Shown here: in pieces, positions 10,023 to 22,075 of the stretch
How the letters are laid out: each line of letters opens with the position of its first letter
Position numbering within the stretch: position 1 is the stretch's first letter
Source: Henckelia pumila
Lineage: Eukaryota > Streptophyta > Magnoliopsida > Lamiales > Gesneriaceae
DNA length: 64,000 nt
Direction of reading: 5' to 3'
NCBI RefSeq assembly: GCF_033568475.1
Contig: NC_133120.1
Span: forward strand, 88,988,151-89,052,150
Notes under the pieces: model-generated
The model's input: only the letters and a program-made list of their open reading frames with translations
Told to the model about the DNA's origin: nothing
The model's database searches: none
Made by a program: the position numbers and the translations under genes

Positions 10023-13000
10023 ATGGCTAGGAGATTCGATGGGCGCTTGCCCAATGAAGCTAGGCCATCCATTGGCCTTCAAAGGAAGCTAGTCGAGACG
10101 AGGAGCGATAACGATCGACGCAAGCCGGATCTGACTGATTTCATGAATGACATGTTCTTTGGCAAGGTAGACAGTACGGTCGTGGATAGCAAGACGTCGT
10201 ATAATTTGACGGGTGGGAACGAGCAACGTAGAGCCCGTGATCACGCTGATCGTGACGTGGATGAGTTCGATTCGAGCACGAGAAGTGTGAGCAGTCGACG
10301 GACTCAAGAGTGGCTGGAAAAGGCTAAGGAAATGGTGGCTTCGTCGCCCGGGAGAGGGGCTGATCAGTCCCCGGCTCGACTCCTTGGCTCCCCTAGGTTT
10401 GGTATAACTCAAGGCCGGCTTTCGACTTCCGCAATTGAAAAGAGAGACCCTCTCTCTAGGTCTGCTAGAAGGTAAATTAATCATGCATATTATTCGATTA
10501 GATCCATGTAAAATATTTACTTATCGTATCAACAAATATATATTTACTCTGTACTTGAGAAATAAAATAATTTGATCAACCTATATGCTTTTATTTTTAA
10601 TTTTGGTTTTCCAAAACTAAAGAAAATATTAAAAATGCAGGCACAGAGCAGTAGAAGGATACAGCGGGGAAATCCTCTCAAAAACAGCCCGGAACAGATC
10701 CGAAACTAAATTGGATCCTCCATCCGAAGAATTATCCCCTGCATCAGACATACAGAAGTGGCTCTCCAACAGCCTCAAGTTCCCCAACCCAAACTCCGAA
10801 CCTACACTCTCCCCCGAACCTAACCCACCAAGCCCCACCAGCCCTCAGGCACCCCTACCTCCCCGCCAATCAATGCTCCGCAGATCCCGTTTCCAAACCG
10901 AACCCACTGCACCAGTGCCACACCCGATCCCAACCCCAACCACCCTTCCCTCCAATTCCAAACGACATTTCAAAATACAAAGTCCCTCTAATAACGGACA
11001 GACAACCATCTTGGACAACAATTTGCTATCCCCTCCGAAAAACCTCATCGAATCAGCTCACCGGAGATCGATTTCCTCTACCACGTGCACCGTTCCGGTG
11101 GCTGAGCCTTTGTCGTCGCCGCGGGATTTGGTGGAGTCGGTCCACAGGAGATCAGCATCTTCATCCTCCAGCAGAAATCGCAGAATCTTGGCAAGATCTA
11201 TCGACGATGATGGGATATTCGAGGATGAAGAAACGAAAGGTCCGGATTTAAACCGTTTCTTGGATGAGCAAAGGGTGAAAATTGGCAAGATTTTAAGCGG
11301 AGAGATTGATGGAAAGGCCAAGATTGTTCTCTCTGGACCTTCTAACAGTTGAGTTTCTTTTGTTCAAGATTCATCATCTGATCCATCTCAACTAATTCCT
11401 TTTGAGTTTGAATTAATCTGCCCTCTTAACATTTCGAGCATGCTCAGTTTGAGTTTATAAGTTTTGCTACACTACAGCGCATCAAGTAGTTTACTAGTTG
11501 AATAAAGTAGTGTTTGAGAGAGTTTATACGAAGCACTTTTCAGCTTTTCTTTCACAAAATTTCAAATTTTTGTGAAAGAAAAGCTTATAAGTGCTTCTTA
11601 GAAGCTCTCCAAAACACTACCTAAGTTTGGTCTAACCGCGTAGTCAGAGACTAGAGAGATCTAGTATCAAACTCTACATGTTTTCGAAGAACCGACTTCA
11701 TGTATTTTCGGTTGAGAAGCAGATTTTCATGCTTGGATTGACTTTTTCTTTGGCCATTTTCTGTTAGTTGATATCTGGTTTTGATTGTTTTAGGTACGAG
11801 CTCGATGGTGGCAGCAATATGCTACGCGTGGTTGTTGGAAAACGCAATGAGGACGTCTAATAAAAAAGGAGGAGATGGGAAAGGTAACAGTTCGGAATTT
11901 GTAGTGCCTGTGATGAATATAAGGAGAGGGAAAATGTGGAACCAGCGACAAGCGGCGTGGCTTTTTCATCATGTTAATCTTGATGCCAATGCTTTGCTGT
12001 TTTCCGATGAGGTGCTCCTGTACAGATGAGGCTCTTTTGAATTCCCCATTTTATTCATAGGAACATTTGTTTCTGATTCTTCTATTTGTTATTTTGTAGG
12101 TTGACTTGGAAACTTTAATGATGACAAAGAAACTGAGCATTCTTGTAGTAGGGGAGGATATCTTGAGGACAAATGGAGAGGTTCAGAATAGATCAAACAT
12201 CCCTTACGTTCGATCCAATGCCTATATAAGAATGAACAAGCCTAACTTTTTTTATGTCTCATGTTTTACATGTTAAGGCTGGATCAGCTTGCACTATTCT
12301 TACAGACAATTACTGTGAGGATGCCTACGACCTACTTCAAACTCCAGTCTTGAAAAAACTTATGGTACACAAAATTATTAGCATTTCTTGAGTTGGTTTA
12401 CTGCATACATGTCAGATTGAGTCTATGTTGTGTCTGGTTTTCATTTATTTTAGTGTCTTTGCGCGCAAGCGAGCGTGTGTGTGTGCGTGTGGTTTACAAG
12501 AAAGTTACTTGTATTTTCTTGAATAGCTTGCAGGCATTCTATTAGACACACAGAACTTAAGCACCTCCCCTAAGCTGTCAATGACCAGAGATGCTGAGGC
12601 AGTTCAGTTGCTGTCTGTCGGATCATCCCCAAATTACCGAAATACCCTTTTCGATCAATGTATGTCTTCATCATCATTTCTTGACTATCTATAAGGGCTA
12701 ATCCAATGGGTGGCACTCGGGGTGGTGGTCTCTGCAGAGTCCTAATTTGTCGATTTTCTAGTCCTGTCCTGACTATAACAATGCCTGGAGACTCATGAAC
12801 TAAATATCAAAATCTGTCTTTTAAACATTGCAGTGATGCAAGACCAAAGAGACATCAATTTCTTTGAAGTTCTGCGTCGCATATACGGGAAATCTCCCGG
12901 TGGAGGTAAGCTGATCTTGACCTTGAAAGGAAATTTCCTGAGAAAACATTGCCACATCCTAAATTTAATCATTTTTTTTCCCACTTCGCTCAAATGGTGC

Positions 13001-13395
13001 TTACAGGCAAGCTGGATAGCAGAGAACACACAGACCGTAAGACGCCGGGGAAGAACTCTGGCTATAAAGTGATGACACCAAGTGAGAAGAAACCTCAGAA
13101 TGAAACAAATGAAGCAAAAGCCAAGAAGATCTTGGCTAGTCCAGGTAAATACATATTATCTTATTTTCACCTTTTTTTTCAAACGATCGATTTTAAGTTT
13201 TAACTCAGAATCCATTGTTGCTGCAAATAAAAAAAGGCTGATTGTATATACCTACATGATTTGTTCTCCGCAGGTAAACTTGCACCACCTCCTCTGCAGC
13301 CAACTGGGAAGGCGCCAGCAAAACCGGTCGACCCCCCTCGCGCGAAGAACAACAACTTCTTTGCGAAGCTGTTTGGATTTGGCTCAAGATCATAA
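10023..13395 (+). CDS. Prune-like DHH-superfamily protein with disordered N-terminus
   Basis: Nine exons: 10023-10471, 10641-11347, 11794-12011, 12100-12180, 12278-12364, 12527-12659, 12834-12905, 13007-13144, 13274-13395; all frames join and give 668 residues. An in-frame ATG at 10008 is an alternative start. Residues 1 to about 380 are Pro/Ser/Arg-rich and look disordered. From about 386 the chain follows the animal prune (exopolyphosphatase-related) core: FVVPVMNIRRG, FSDEVDLETL, AGSACTILTD and GILLDTQNL. The DHH position reads G476-E477-D478, and the first metal motif (DLDS in prune) reads STSS at 386-389, so catalysis is doubtful. The tail is basic and ends FFAKLFGFG. Family membership is by recognition; the role in plants is unknown to me. 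Confidence 0.8.
11506..11621. mobile_element. Foldback MITE in intron 2 of the prune-like gene
   Basis: A 116-bp element with terminal inverted repeats (AGTAGTGTTTGAGAG against GGTAGTGTTTTGGAGAG) and an inner palindrome (CTTTTCTTTCACAAAA against TTTTGTGAAAGAAAAG). TAA flanks both sides. The TAA/TTA duplication and the GGTAGTGTTTG tip fit PIF/Harbinger Tourist-like MITEs. A second copy lies at 52026-52153. It sits wholly inside the intron, so it should be spliced out. Confidence 0.75.
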
Positions 13396-14756
13396 CATTG
13401 TAATGCTGGTTTCATTCAGATTACAACGCCTGAAGATATGGTTCTATACTTATTGGCAATAAATATATATAGGATCATCCTCCATATTTTAATTTCTCGG
13501 ACCGTTTTCATTCGATATTTTTTCATTTGTTTTGGACCATGAAATAAATCGAGGCATCATGAGTTGATTGCTTGCATCGAACTGTCTCACCGCAACATGA
13601 TGAGGCAGAATAACAATGATAAGTATTAAATTACCAAAATTAATTAAATTTGCACCTTCGAAATCTTGATTAATTGAATCTCCCGCGCGAGAGAGACGGA
13701 GTCCAAGGGGGCGGACCATCCTCAACTCCTCCTATCTTCTTCTTGCCCCTTGTTTTAATAAGAAAATTTTTATTTTTTTAAAATAATTTTAACATCTTGT
13801 CCCTTTTTATTTTAACATAAACCTCTCACAGTGCTATTAATTTTTTCAATACGGGGTTTTTTAATTTAATAATTTTTTTTAAAAAAAAAACAAATATAAC
13901 CCACAAACACAATTGTTAAATAAAAAATGTTTTACTATTAATATTTATTTTAATAGTATTTTAAAAAAATTATTTCTATTGATAATAAATGTTTTTTTAA
14001 TAAATATTGATAATAAATGTTATTCAAAGCAGCTTGAATCATTTTGACCATAATTCAACATACTTGCTCTAGCTTGTTTTTTTTTTTTATATATATTCAT
14101 AATAAGAAACACAAAGATGCGGAATTCACAATGAAAGTATCTTTTAGCTGGCATATTAATTTTTTTAATACTATACATACATTTTCTCGACAGATAAATC
14201 AACCTTCTGTCGATTACAGACATCACATAACAAACATTTTGGCGAACTTTCATATAAATCCATCTCTACATGTACATATATATCAAATATTTATATATAA
14301 AGATTAATTAATAATATGATTGCTCAGTTTTCAAGATCAGATCACGAGTGAGAGAGAAAGAAAGAGAGAAAACATTTCATTTAATTTAAAACAACATATA
14401 TATATTTATAATAATAATATTATTAAAGGGAAGATGGAGATGATTTGAAATAAATAATATAAAAATTTGAATTGCATAATATTATCCGATCTGTCATGTT
14501 CAATCATACCATCCAGCTGTTACAAACTTCCAACTTATGTAGAGAGGGCCACCTTACTTCCCATGTGCTTTGCCCCCAATCTTCATCCTAATCACTTTCC
14601 ATTTTCAATTGCCCCATCTAGCTAGCTACCTATTCCATTTCACAATTATTCTTTTGGACCAGATACGGAATATATAAATATATATTTCATTTTTATTCAA
14701 AATTACTTATTATTAGTATTATTTCAAAAAAAATAAAATAGTAGTTGAAGTCGAAG

Positions 14757-14787
<31 letters not shown>

Positions 14788-15093
14788 GGGTCCTTTTGAA
14801 TTCAACTTTTCAAATGTTTATAAAACTTTATTGAAATGGCAAACCAAATTAAACCATGGACATTGAATTCAAAGGTAAATTTTTTAAAAAAATTTAGTCT
14901 CTATAGTCTATATTTATAATATATATCTAAATACAATCCATATTTTCAATACAAAAAAAAAAAAACAAAACAAAACAAAATTATACGTAAAACCCGAGTG
15001 AATCAACAATACAAATCGATGAGATGATTATATAATTTTTGAAAAATTATGCATCAAATTCACACATATATATATGTTCTTGTTGGCATTATA
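13396..15093. other. Convergent spacer, no gene seen
   Basis: It lies between the 3' ends of the prune-like gene and the DUF868 gene. It is very AT-rich, with a GT/T tract near 14760-14790 and A/T runs throughout. I see no coding region or recognisable repeat. Confidence 0.5.
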
Positions 15094-15975
15094 TTACTCC
15101 ACCTTCCAGGCGTACAGGAACAGACAAAATTCCGGCATCCCACATGAATCGGAGGACAAGCCGGAGCTCGATCTCCGGGCGGACGAGGATGAGGACGTGG
15201 ACGATACGGTCGGCTTGAAAACGAACGACGCGTGGCGTAAACCGGGGATGAAAAGCCAATCATGAACATCCCACAACACTTCAATCTTCCCCTTGTTTAC
15301 AAGAACCGATTCATTCCCTCTGAACTTCCACTGCAGATGCTTCACGTGTATAACCAAATCGCCATCGATCCTAATCTCCATCTCCGGACCCACCCCGTTG
15401 TTCTTGCACTCGATCGAAATCTCATGTGCACTCCCCTTGTCGTGAAACTTAACTCTCGTAAGAAACTTCTTCTTACCAAAAATATGCTCTTTTCTCGAAA
15501 CTAAAATGGGGTCGATGAGAGCAGGTCTGCATCTCGTCTTTCTGTAAGCTTCCTTCTTCAAATTCCCCAGAACTAGAACCACCTCTTCATCGCAAACAAC
15601 CGCTACGTAATAATCCGAACTCGGCTCTGTTTCGCCATTGAATCTTGCTGATTTGAGATCCCAGAAAACGTCGACTGGTTTGCCGTCTACCACGAACTGT
15701 TTCGACCCTTGTTTCTTCCAAAAATACCATGTTTTGAGCTCGATTTTGCAGCTGTACTGGCTGTCGAGCTCTGGGCCTTGTACTGATATAGACAAGCCAT
15801 GGAGTAGCAAATTCTTGCACCATGTTACGGTGATCAAACGACATTGATCGGCTATTTTGGTCCGGTATACGGACATGAAAAGATTCTGGCCTGATCTGGT
15901 GATTGCATTAGGATCATCTGTTAACTTCTCTCCCGATGAAAAACAAGCTGGGATTCCTAATTGTTCATGCAACAT
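15094..15975 (-). CDS. DUF868 family protein
   Basis: A single-exon 293-residue protein of the plant-specific DUF868 family, whose function is not known. Recognised stretches are the QCRLITVTWCKNLL region (about 43-56), the KTWYFWKKQGSK block, FGKKKFLTRVKFHDKG and the acidic to aromatic VLWDVHDWLF segment near 240. The C-terminal part has a Ser-rich run (about 257-275) followed by a hydrophobic end. No signal peptide or membrane helix is evident. The length is typical. The start at 15975 gives the usual short lead before the conserved core. It is convergent with the prune-like gene. Confidence 0.88.
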   Translation of the reverse strand: MLHEQLGIPACFSSGEKLTDDPNAITRSGQNLFMSVYRTKIADQCRLITVTWCKNLLLHGLSISVQGPELDSQYSCKIELKTWYFWKKQGSKQFVVDGKPVDVFWDLKSARFNGETEPSSDYYVAVVCDEEVVLVLGNLKKEAYRKTRCRPALIDPILVSRKEHIFGKKKFLTRVKFHDKGSAHEISIECKNNGVGPEMEIRIDGDLVIHVKHLQWKFRGNESVLVNKGKIEVLWDVHDWLFIPGLRHASFVFKPTVSSTSSSSSARRSSSGLSSDSCGMPEFCLFLYAWKVE

Positions 15976-17515
15976 ATCAGATTAATGTGGGCAGAGCCCT
16001 TTTTTGGAAGATTTTTCCAGCTGAAATTGAAATTCTTGATCAATAGAAATGATGAGTTTGTTGAGTGGATGTAGTAGCTAGAGAAAAAGAGGTGGAAATC
16101 TCAGTTACTTGGATGTACGAATATTGCGAGTCATAGATGTGATGCCAGAAGTTTTATTGGCTGCATTAATTGAACACAGGAATAAAATATATGTGCTCCA
16201 AACTGGCAGATAAAAATCAAGTGTGTGAAGAAATCAAGAATCAATCACTTATATACATGTCTATGTATATATATATGCACATATTCATGTGTGCGCGTGG
16301 ATATAAACATACATACATTTAAAACATACATACAAATTACATATGCGTGCGCGGGGCACGTCACGGACATTTTATTATATGGGTCTATTTGTGCACGTTA
16401 TATATGTACATCACTGATCAAAATTCAAAAATATCTACGCCAAGTCTAACAAGAAAAAAAAATCCGAAAAAACTCATGATATTTGTTTTTATAGAGGGAA
16501 TATGTATATATATTAGATCTGAGTTTTTTTTTTGTGTGTGCTTATTATGTATCAGACAATTTATAGCATCAAAATATATATTCCGGAGAATAAGAGAACT
16601 AAATCAATAAAATACAATTCAACCGAATATGATCACTCATGTCATGTGTACAAACAATCATCATAACATGATAGAGGCAAGCATTAATATTATATATATA
16701 TATATATATGAAGATATTATGTATATAATTAATTGGATGGTCATGTGTGTATTAGAAGCTGGTTTTCTAGCTATAATAAAAATATTGTTTCAATTCAAAT
16801 GTTTCCAAGGGTTCTTGTCATTTTTTTGTATCCTTTTCAACCAGACCAACTTTATATTTTGTGAATCCAATATCGGTCTTATCATGTTATAGTTTAATTA
16901 TTATTTTTTCAAAGAGGGCAAAAAAAAAAAAAAAAAAAAGGGGGGACCCATACATGATTAATTAGAAAGAAGAGTAGTAAAAAGATTGAAGGGGCTTTCC
17001 AATGGTGGGGACTGGGGCTTACTCGCTCCACTTGATTTATCTTTCCTGCTTCCTTTGAATTGATTGGAAATAGCACCAGCCTTGACGTACATGTGCAACT
17101 ATTTTAGCCCTTCTTAATCATACATGCATATATAACTACACACATGCTTAAAAATATAATTAAATTATCCCTTAATTCATGTTATATATATACACACACA
17201 TACAGTCGAATTTATGCATTAAATTTATTCATTGGGCGGATTAATCTTTAAATATTCACGATATACGGTACCTATATTTCCATCAAGAAAAAGCTCATCA
17301 TGTATATGACACTGTCTCCAAGAATAATTTTGTGAATAGAGCTCCGACGTTGCAAATGTGAATCGGATCATGGATATAGATATGTAAAATTATATTATGG
17401 GATCTATTTATATGATTAAATTGTGTACATTTATGAAACACCGATAATTTTCTTCAATTGAAATGACCCGAGCAATGTATTAAATAAAGACCAAAAGTTG
17501 TCTACATGTTGGATG
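15976..17515. other. AT-rich spacer with TA repeats
   Basis: The upstream region of the DUF868 gene has several TA/CA-rich tracts (16240-16330, 16690-16710, 17185-17205) and a 19-base A-run at 16921. I see no supported gene; the short open frames are low-complexity. Confidence 0.5.
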
Positions 17516-17523
17516 GTACAAAT

Positions 17524-17951
17524 AGGGGTATAAATTAGCCGAGCAACTCGTGAGTAGCTCGGTCAAAACTCGACTCGAGCTCAAGCTCAAGCATATTATC
17601 GAATTCGAGTCGAGCTTTAAAACTATGTGATCAAGTAGCTCGCGAGCTACTCGATAAGCCACATATATATATATATATATAATATAAATAAATAAATAAA
17701 TAAATAAATATAATATATTTATTTATTTATTATATTTATATATTTTATAATATATATAATATTATATTTATTTATTAATTAATATATTTTTAATTTATAT
17801 ATATATAATTTAAAAGCTCGAGCTCGAGTACTCGAACTACAAGCGAGCTCGAGCTCGAGCACATATTTTACTTCGAGATCGAGTAGTAAAATATTAGTCG
17901 AGCTCGAATAGTGTTCTACTCGAGCTCGGCTAGGCTCGATAACACCCCTAT
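17524..17951. mobile_element. hAT-like non-autonomous element rich in GAGCTCGAG motifs
   Basis: A segment of about 428 bp begins AGGGGTATAAATTAGCCGAGC and ends in the inverse form (GCTCGATAACACCCCTAT). It is flanked by 8-bp direct repeats GTACAAAT at 17516-17523 and 17952-17959. Both arms consist of repeated CTCGAGCTCG motifs around a core of TATATA and AATAAATA repeats, so the whole folds back on itself. The 8-bp duplication points to hAT. No coding capacity is seen. Confidence 0.65.
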
Positions 17952-17959
17952 GTACAAAT

Positions 17960-18289
17960 ATTACAAGTTTGAATCCCTCTATGAGCCTTCCTCTAGAATT
18001 TCTAGACATGGTTTAATACTTTAATTTCCAGTTTTGTGCTTTTTAACCCTTCTTTTTAGGGAGTTTTGGATTGGATTGGAATTCTTTTTTACAACTAAAA
18101 TAATTATCGTGTAATATTGGTATTTGAAACTTTTTAATTTATAATCATACTCTAATCTTAGCCAAATAATTAAACTTCTCTACAGCTGTAAATTTGAAAC
18201 TGAACGAATTTTTATCATTTGAATGTGTAGATATAGAATCCAACATTAATTTGGAATATATATATATATATACATAGTCATTATAGCTG
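17960..18289. other. Short AT-rich spacer
   Basis: It separates the hAT-like element from the GC-rich foldback element. I see nothing recognisable in it. Confidence 0.5.
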
Positions 18290-18566
18290 TCAGACGGGCC
18301 AACTCATGGCGGGCTGACCCGACCCACCAAAATCCACCTTTTGGCGGGTCGAGGGTGGGCCGACCCACTATTCCGACGGGCTGGAAATCCTCAACCCAAC
18401 CCAAGGTGGGTTGGGGGTTAGGCGGGCCGGCCCGCGGGTTGGTTCATTACAAATAAAAATAAATAAAAATTATTATAATTAATTATAAATATCATTTCAT
18501 AAATAAATATTAATAGAAACATATTAATAAAAATTTTAATTATTGATTTCATATATGTAAATTTTA
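18290..18566. repeat. Left half of a GC-rich foldback element
   Basis: The segment is made of variants of GGCGGGTTGGCCCGCC and CAACCCAACCC, followed by an AT-rich core. The matching half lies at 29377-29580, on the far side of the chromovirus. Without the insertion the element would be about 480 bp. It looks like a non-autonomous DNA element; its exact ends are uncertain. Confidence 0.6.
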
Positions 18567-19887
18567 TGTAGTGACCCTTACCCGGATCACCTACTAAACA
18601 GAACTTAGGCATGCAATTAACTTAATTAAACAGATATCAGAATAAAACTGCGGAAACCATAAACATTATACAATCCCAAGTAAAGGAATCTGTAATTTAT
18701 CCAAATAATATACAACCAAATCGAATAGCTGTATAAACCCAAACAACAGTAATAAAACCTAGACGAAGATCCAGCTGGCCAACCACTGACTAGCCCCTCC
18801 TGGATCCACCCTCCTCGTCCAATCGCAAACCTGCCCCATGGAATAGGGTGTCCAGAAACACAGAGTACGAGACGTGAGCATAAAACGCTCAGTACGAGAG
18901 TATGAGTATACATGCATGCAAAGTGAACTCCCTAAAAACTCGAGGTCAAGGATCAGATAACAGAGACAGACCGGGCCCTGGTATGTAGCACGCTGTGCCG
19001 TCGCTTCAGGAGGTGGCTCCCATACCGAGATAACCGTGGATACGCCGGACCCAAATCGATGGAAGTTCATCCACTAACAGGATAGGGTACAACCCTACTA
19101 ACAGACATCTCGAAAGAGATACAGCAAGATGCAAATGAATGCAGCATAATATCATGGCATATAAATCATACAGTCACATAATACATGCATACTCAGTCAG
19201 GATATCTCGAACAGTACTTCCGTACCTCAAAACAGTGCAAGCTCTACCAACTCTAGGTTCACGCCTATAGTCAGCTCTACACTGCCAAATGATACTACTA
19301 TCATTAAAGTGCTCTAAAGCCTTAACTAAGCTATTGCATACTCCTAAATATTTATAGGAAGCAAAAGTTATACCTTCGTCCGTCGTTAGCCCTTTGATGT
19401 CGATGCCTCCAGAACTTGGGCACAACTCCGCTACGACTACCGAACGCCTCGCCGGCCGCAGGGTCAAGCCTAAGAAGGCTAGAACAACTCGAATAGACTA
19501 GAAAGGAGAGGAAAACACTCGGAATTGGCAATTGGAAATGAAGCCTCGGCCCTCTATTTATAGACAACGATCGGAACTTCCGATCCTCGATCGGAACGTC
19601 CGATCCTGCCAACGGAGCTTTCGAAGATCCTGATCTGCCACGTGTCAAAATATCACTTGTTGAATCCGGATAGGGGTGATCGGAGCTTCCGGTCCTGATC
19701 GGAGCTTCCGATCTAACCACACGTCATGGATGACGTAATATCATCGGTGCCTCCGATCGCTCATCGGAGCTTCCGATCCTGTTCGGAGCTTCCGATCGTG
19801 CCTTCGGAGCTTTCGATCCGTCCGATACCCAATTTATTTAATTAGCATTAATCCTTTAATTACTCAATTAGGGTACGGGCTACTACA
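18567..19887 (-). repeat. 3' LTR of the Tekay-like element
   Basis: 1321 bp, starting TGTAGTGACCC and ending GGGCTACTACA in plus orientation, so the tips are inverted TGTAGT/ACTACA. It holds an array of about nine near-palindromes of the form GATCGGAGCTTCCGATC between 19565 and 19825. Open frames inside it also occur in the other LTR and are not genes. Confidence 0.92.
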
Positions 19888-19902
19888 TTCTCCCCCACTT
19901 AA
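19888..19902 (-). other. Polypurine tract of the Tekay-like element
   Basis: On the minus strand the sequence AAGTGGGGGAGAA ends exactly at the LTR border, as expected for the plus-strand primer of an LTR element. Confidence 0.8.
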
Positions 19903-20020
19903 GATATTTCGTCCTCGAAATCAGATCTTAAGTACTGAATGTAATACAGAAATCAGAAACATTCTTTATTCAAATCAAACGTTTACAGAGTTTGCAACTG
20001 AATACAACTTAAGAATGAAA

Positions 20021-21505
20021 TCAAAACAACTCAGGATGGTCTTCACGCATCTTGTCCTCAAGCTCCCAAGTAGCTTCCTCAGTACCTCGGCGCTGCCACT
20101 GAACTAAAACCAAAGGAATGACTTTGTTCTGTAAAACCTTATCCTTATAATCCAGGATACGAATAGGTTTCTCAACATAGCTCAAATCCTTGCTCACTTG
20201 AACCTCAGACCTCTGCAGAATATGAGACTCATCCACCACATACCATCGCAACAGTGATACGTGAAACACGTCGTGAATACTGGAAAGATGCGGTGGCAAA
20301 GCTAGTCGATAAGCCAAATCGCCAATGCTTTCCAAGATCTCAAACGGACCGATAAACCTGGGAGACAACTTGCCCTTAAGGCCAAATCTGAGAATCTTGC
20401 GGAAAGGTGACACTCTCAGAAACACTTTCTCCCCGACCTCGAACTGCAAAGGCCTACGCTTGATATTAGCATAGCTGGCCTGACGATCCTGTGCAGTCTT
20501 AATCCGTTTCTTGATCTGATCAATAATGTCTATCGCCTGCTGGATAAACTCCGGTCCCTCAGCTTGTCTCTCCCCCACTTCTTCCCAGAAGAGTGGAGTA
20601 CGACAACGTCGCCCGTACAACGCCTCAAAAGGTGCCATCCCAATACTAGTATGGTAGCTGTTGTTGTACGCGAACTCGATCAATGGCAAATGATCCTGCC
20701 AGGCTGAACCAAAATCCATGATGCACGCTCTAAGCATATCCTCCAAAGTACGGATAGTGCGCTCTGACTGACCATCAGTCTCCGGATGATAGGCAGTACT
20801 CAAACTGAGAGTAGTACCCATCGCACGCTGAACACTCCCCCAGAATCTAGAAGTGAACCTGGGGTTTCGATCGCTGACAATGCTCACAGGCACTCCGTGA
20901 AGTCGAACGATCTCCTGAATGTACAACCGAGCCATACGATCCACATTGTACTCTCGGCTATAGGCAATGAAATGCGCTGATTTGGTGAATCAGTCCACCA
21001 CAACCCAGATAGCATCACAGTTCCTCGGGGATACCGGCAAATGGGTCACAAAGTCCATTGTGATAAACTGCCATTTCCATTCAGGAATAGGCAGACTGTG
21101 AAGCAATCCTCCAGGTCGTCGGTGCTCTGCCTTGACCTGTTGACACACCAAACATCTCGAAACAAACTGATAAACACTGCGTTTCATTCCCTTCCACCAG
21201 AAACGAGTACGTAGATCCTTGTACATCTTGTTGCTCCCAGGATGAATATTCAACTTAGTGCGATGTGCCTGAGACAAAATCTCCTCTCGCAACTCTTCAT
21301 CCTGCGGAATCACAAGTCTACCAGACAAACACAGAAAACCATCTGACTGATAATGAAATCCAGACGAGCTACCCTCGTTAGCTAGACGAGCTAAACGCTG
21401 GGTCTTCGAATCAGACATCTGAGCATCTCGGATCCGCGAATACAAGGCTGGCTCAGATAATATCGCAAACATCTGGATACTCTGCATACCTTTCTTATGC
21501 TTGAA
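20021..21505 (-). other. Integrase and chromodomain part of the Tekay-like element (fossil)
   Basis: The zinc-binding H2C2 segment, the integrase core and a C-terminal chromodomain (KVIPLVLVQWQRRG, EEATWE) are recognisable. They are typical of Tekay/Del chromoviruses, in which the chromodomain steers integration to heterochromatin. The copia element lies directly upstream, between this part and the RNase H part. It is treated as a broken fossil. Confidence 0.85.
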
Positions 21506-21510
21506 GGTAT

Positions 21511-22005
21511 TGTTATGGATTATGCCGAAGCGATCATGACGATAATAATTGCGGAATAAAAATAATCAACAAGAACACCAATATTTACGTGGTTCACCCA
21601 ATATAGGCTACGTCCACGGAGCTGCTGCAAATATTTATAACCGGAGAAATATTACAAGTGTATATAAAACACTATATCTCTCACACGATCCCAACCCCCG
21701 AGTATTACCGAGAAATAATATTTCTCTAACTCACACAAGAAAAACACTCAAGAAAATACCCAGAAACCCTTTTGTTTCCTTTTCTCTATTTTTTTCTCTA
21801 TTTAAGAAGCTGTTTTGCTTCTTGCTGGGATACCTCAAATGAGGAATGGGGAGCTCTATTTATAGAGCTCCCTGTCAATGTGAACAAGGAAAGTTCACCC
21901 GAGCTTCTCCATTAAACCTACCATATTTGTCAAATATGGCAACTCATTCTTGATTCAAAGTTGGTCTGCCACCACCAATCATATTTTAATATACTTTGAC
22001 TAACA
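21511..22005 (-). repeat. 3' LTR of the copia element
   Basis: 495 bp, TGTTATGGATTATG to TTTGACTAACA in plus orientation. It is nearly identical to the copy at 24542-25035. It includes a hairpin-like GGGGAGCTCTATTTATAGAG palindrome near 21848, which on the reverse strand contains a TATA-like TATAAATAGAG. Confidence 0.92.
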
Positions 22006-22020
22006 TTCTCCCACTTGAAG
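22006..22020 (-). other. Polypurine tract of the copia element
   Basis: The minus strand reads CTTCAAGTGGGAGAA and ends exactly at the LTR. Confidence 0.75.
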
Positions 22021-22075
22021 ACTTGATTTCAATCATGGCTTCACACAGTCAATGCAACAGCTCATTCTTCCTCTC

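Noticed and set aside
18626-19467. Several minus-strand frames of 95-103 codons in the left Tekay LTR, repeated at 28091-28932
   Set aside because: They are copies of the same LTR sequence and lie in non-coding LTR DNA; no family resemblance.
19565-19825. CRISPR-like spaced palindromes
   Set aside because: Eukaryotic LTR context, spacers irregular and very short; no CRISPR array.
21549-21842. Frame of about 97 codons, also found at 24580-25029
   Set aside because: It is the copia LTR read on the strand opposite to the element, duplicated because LTRs come in pairs.
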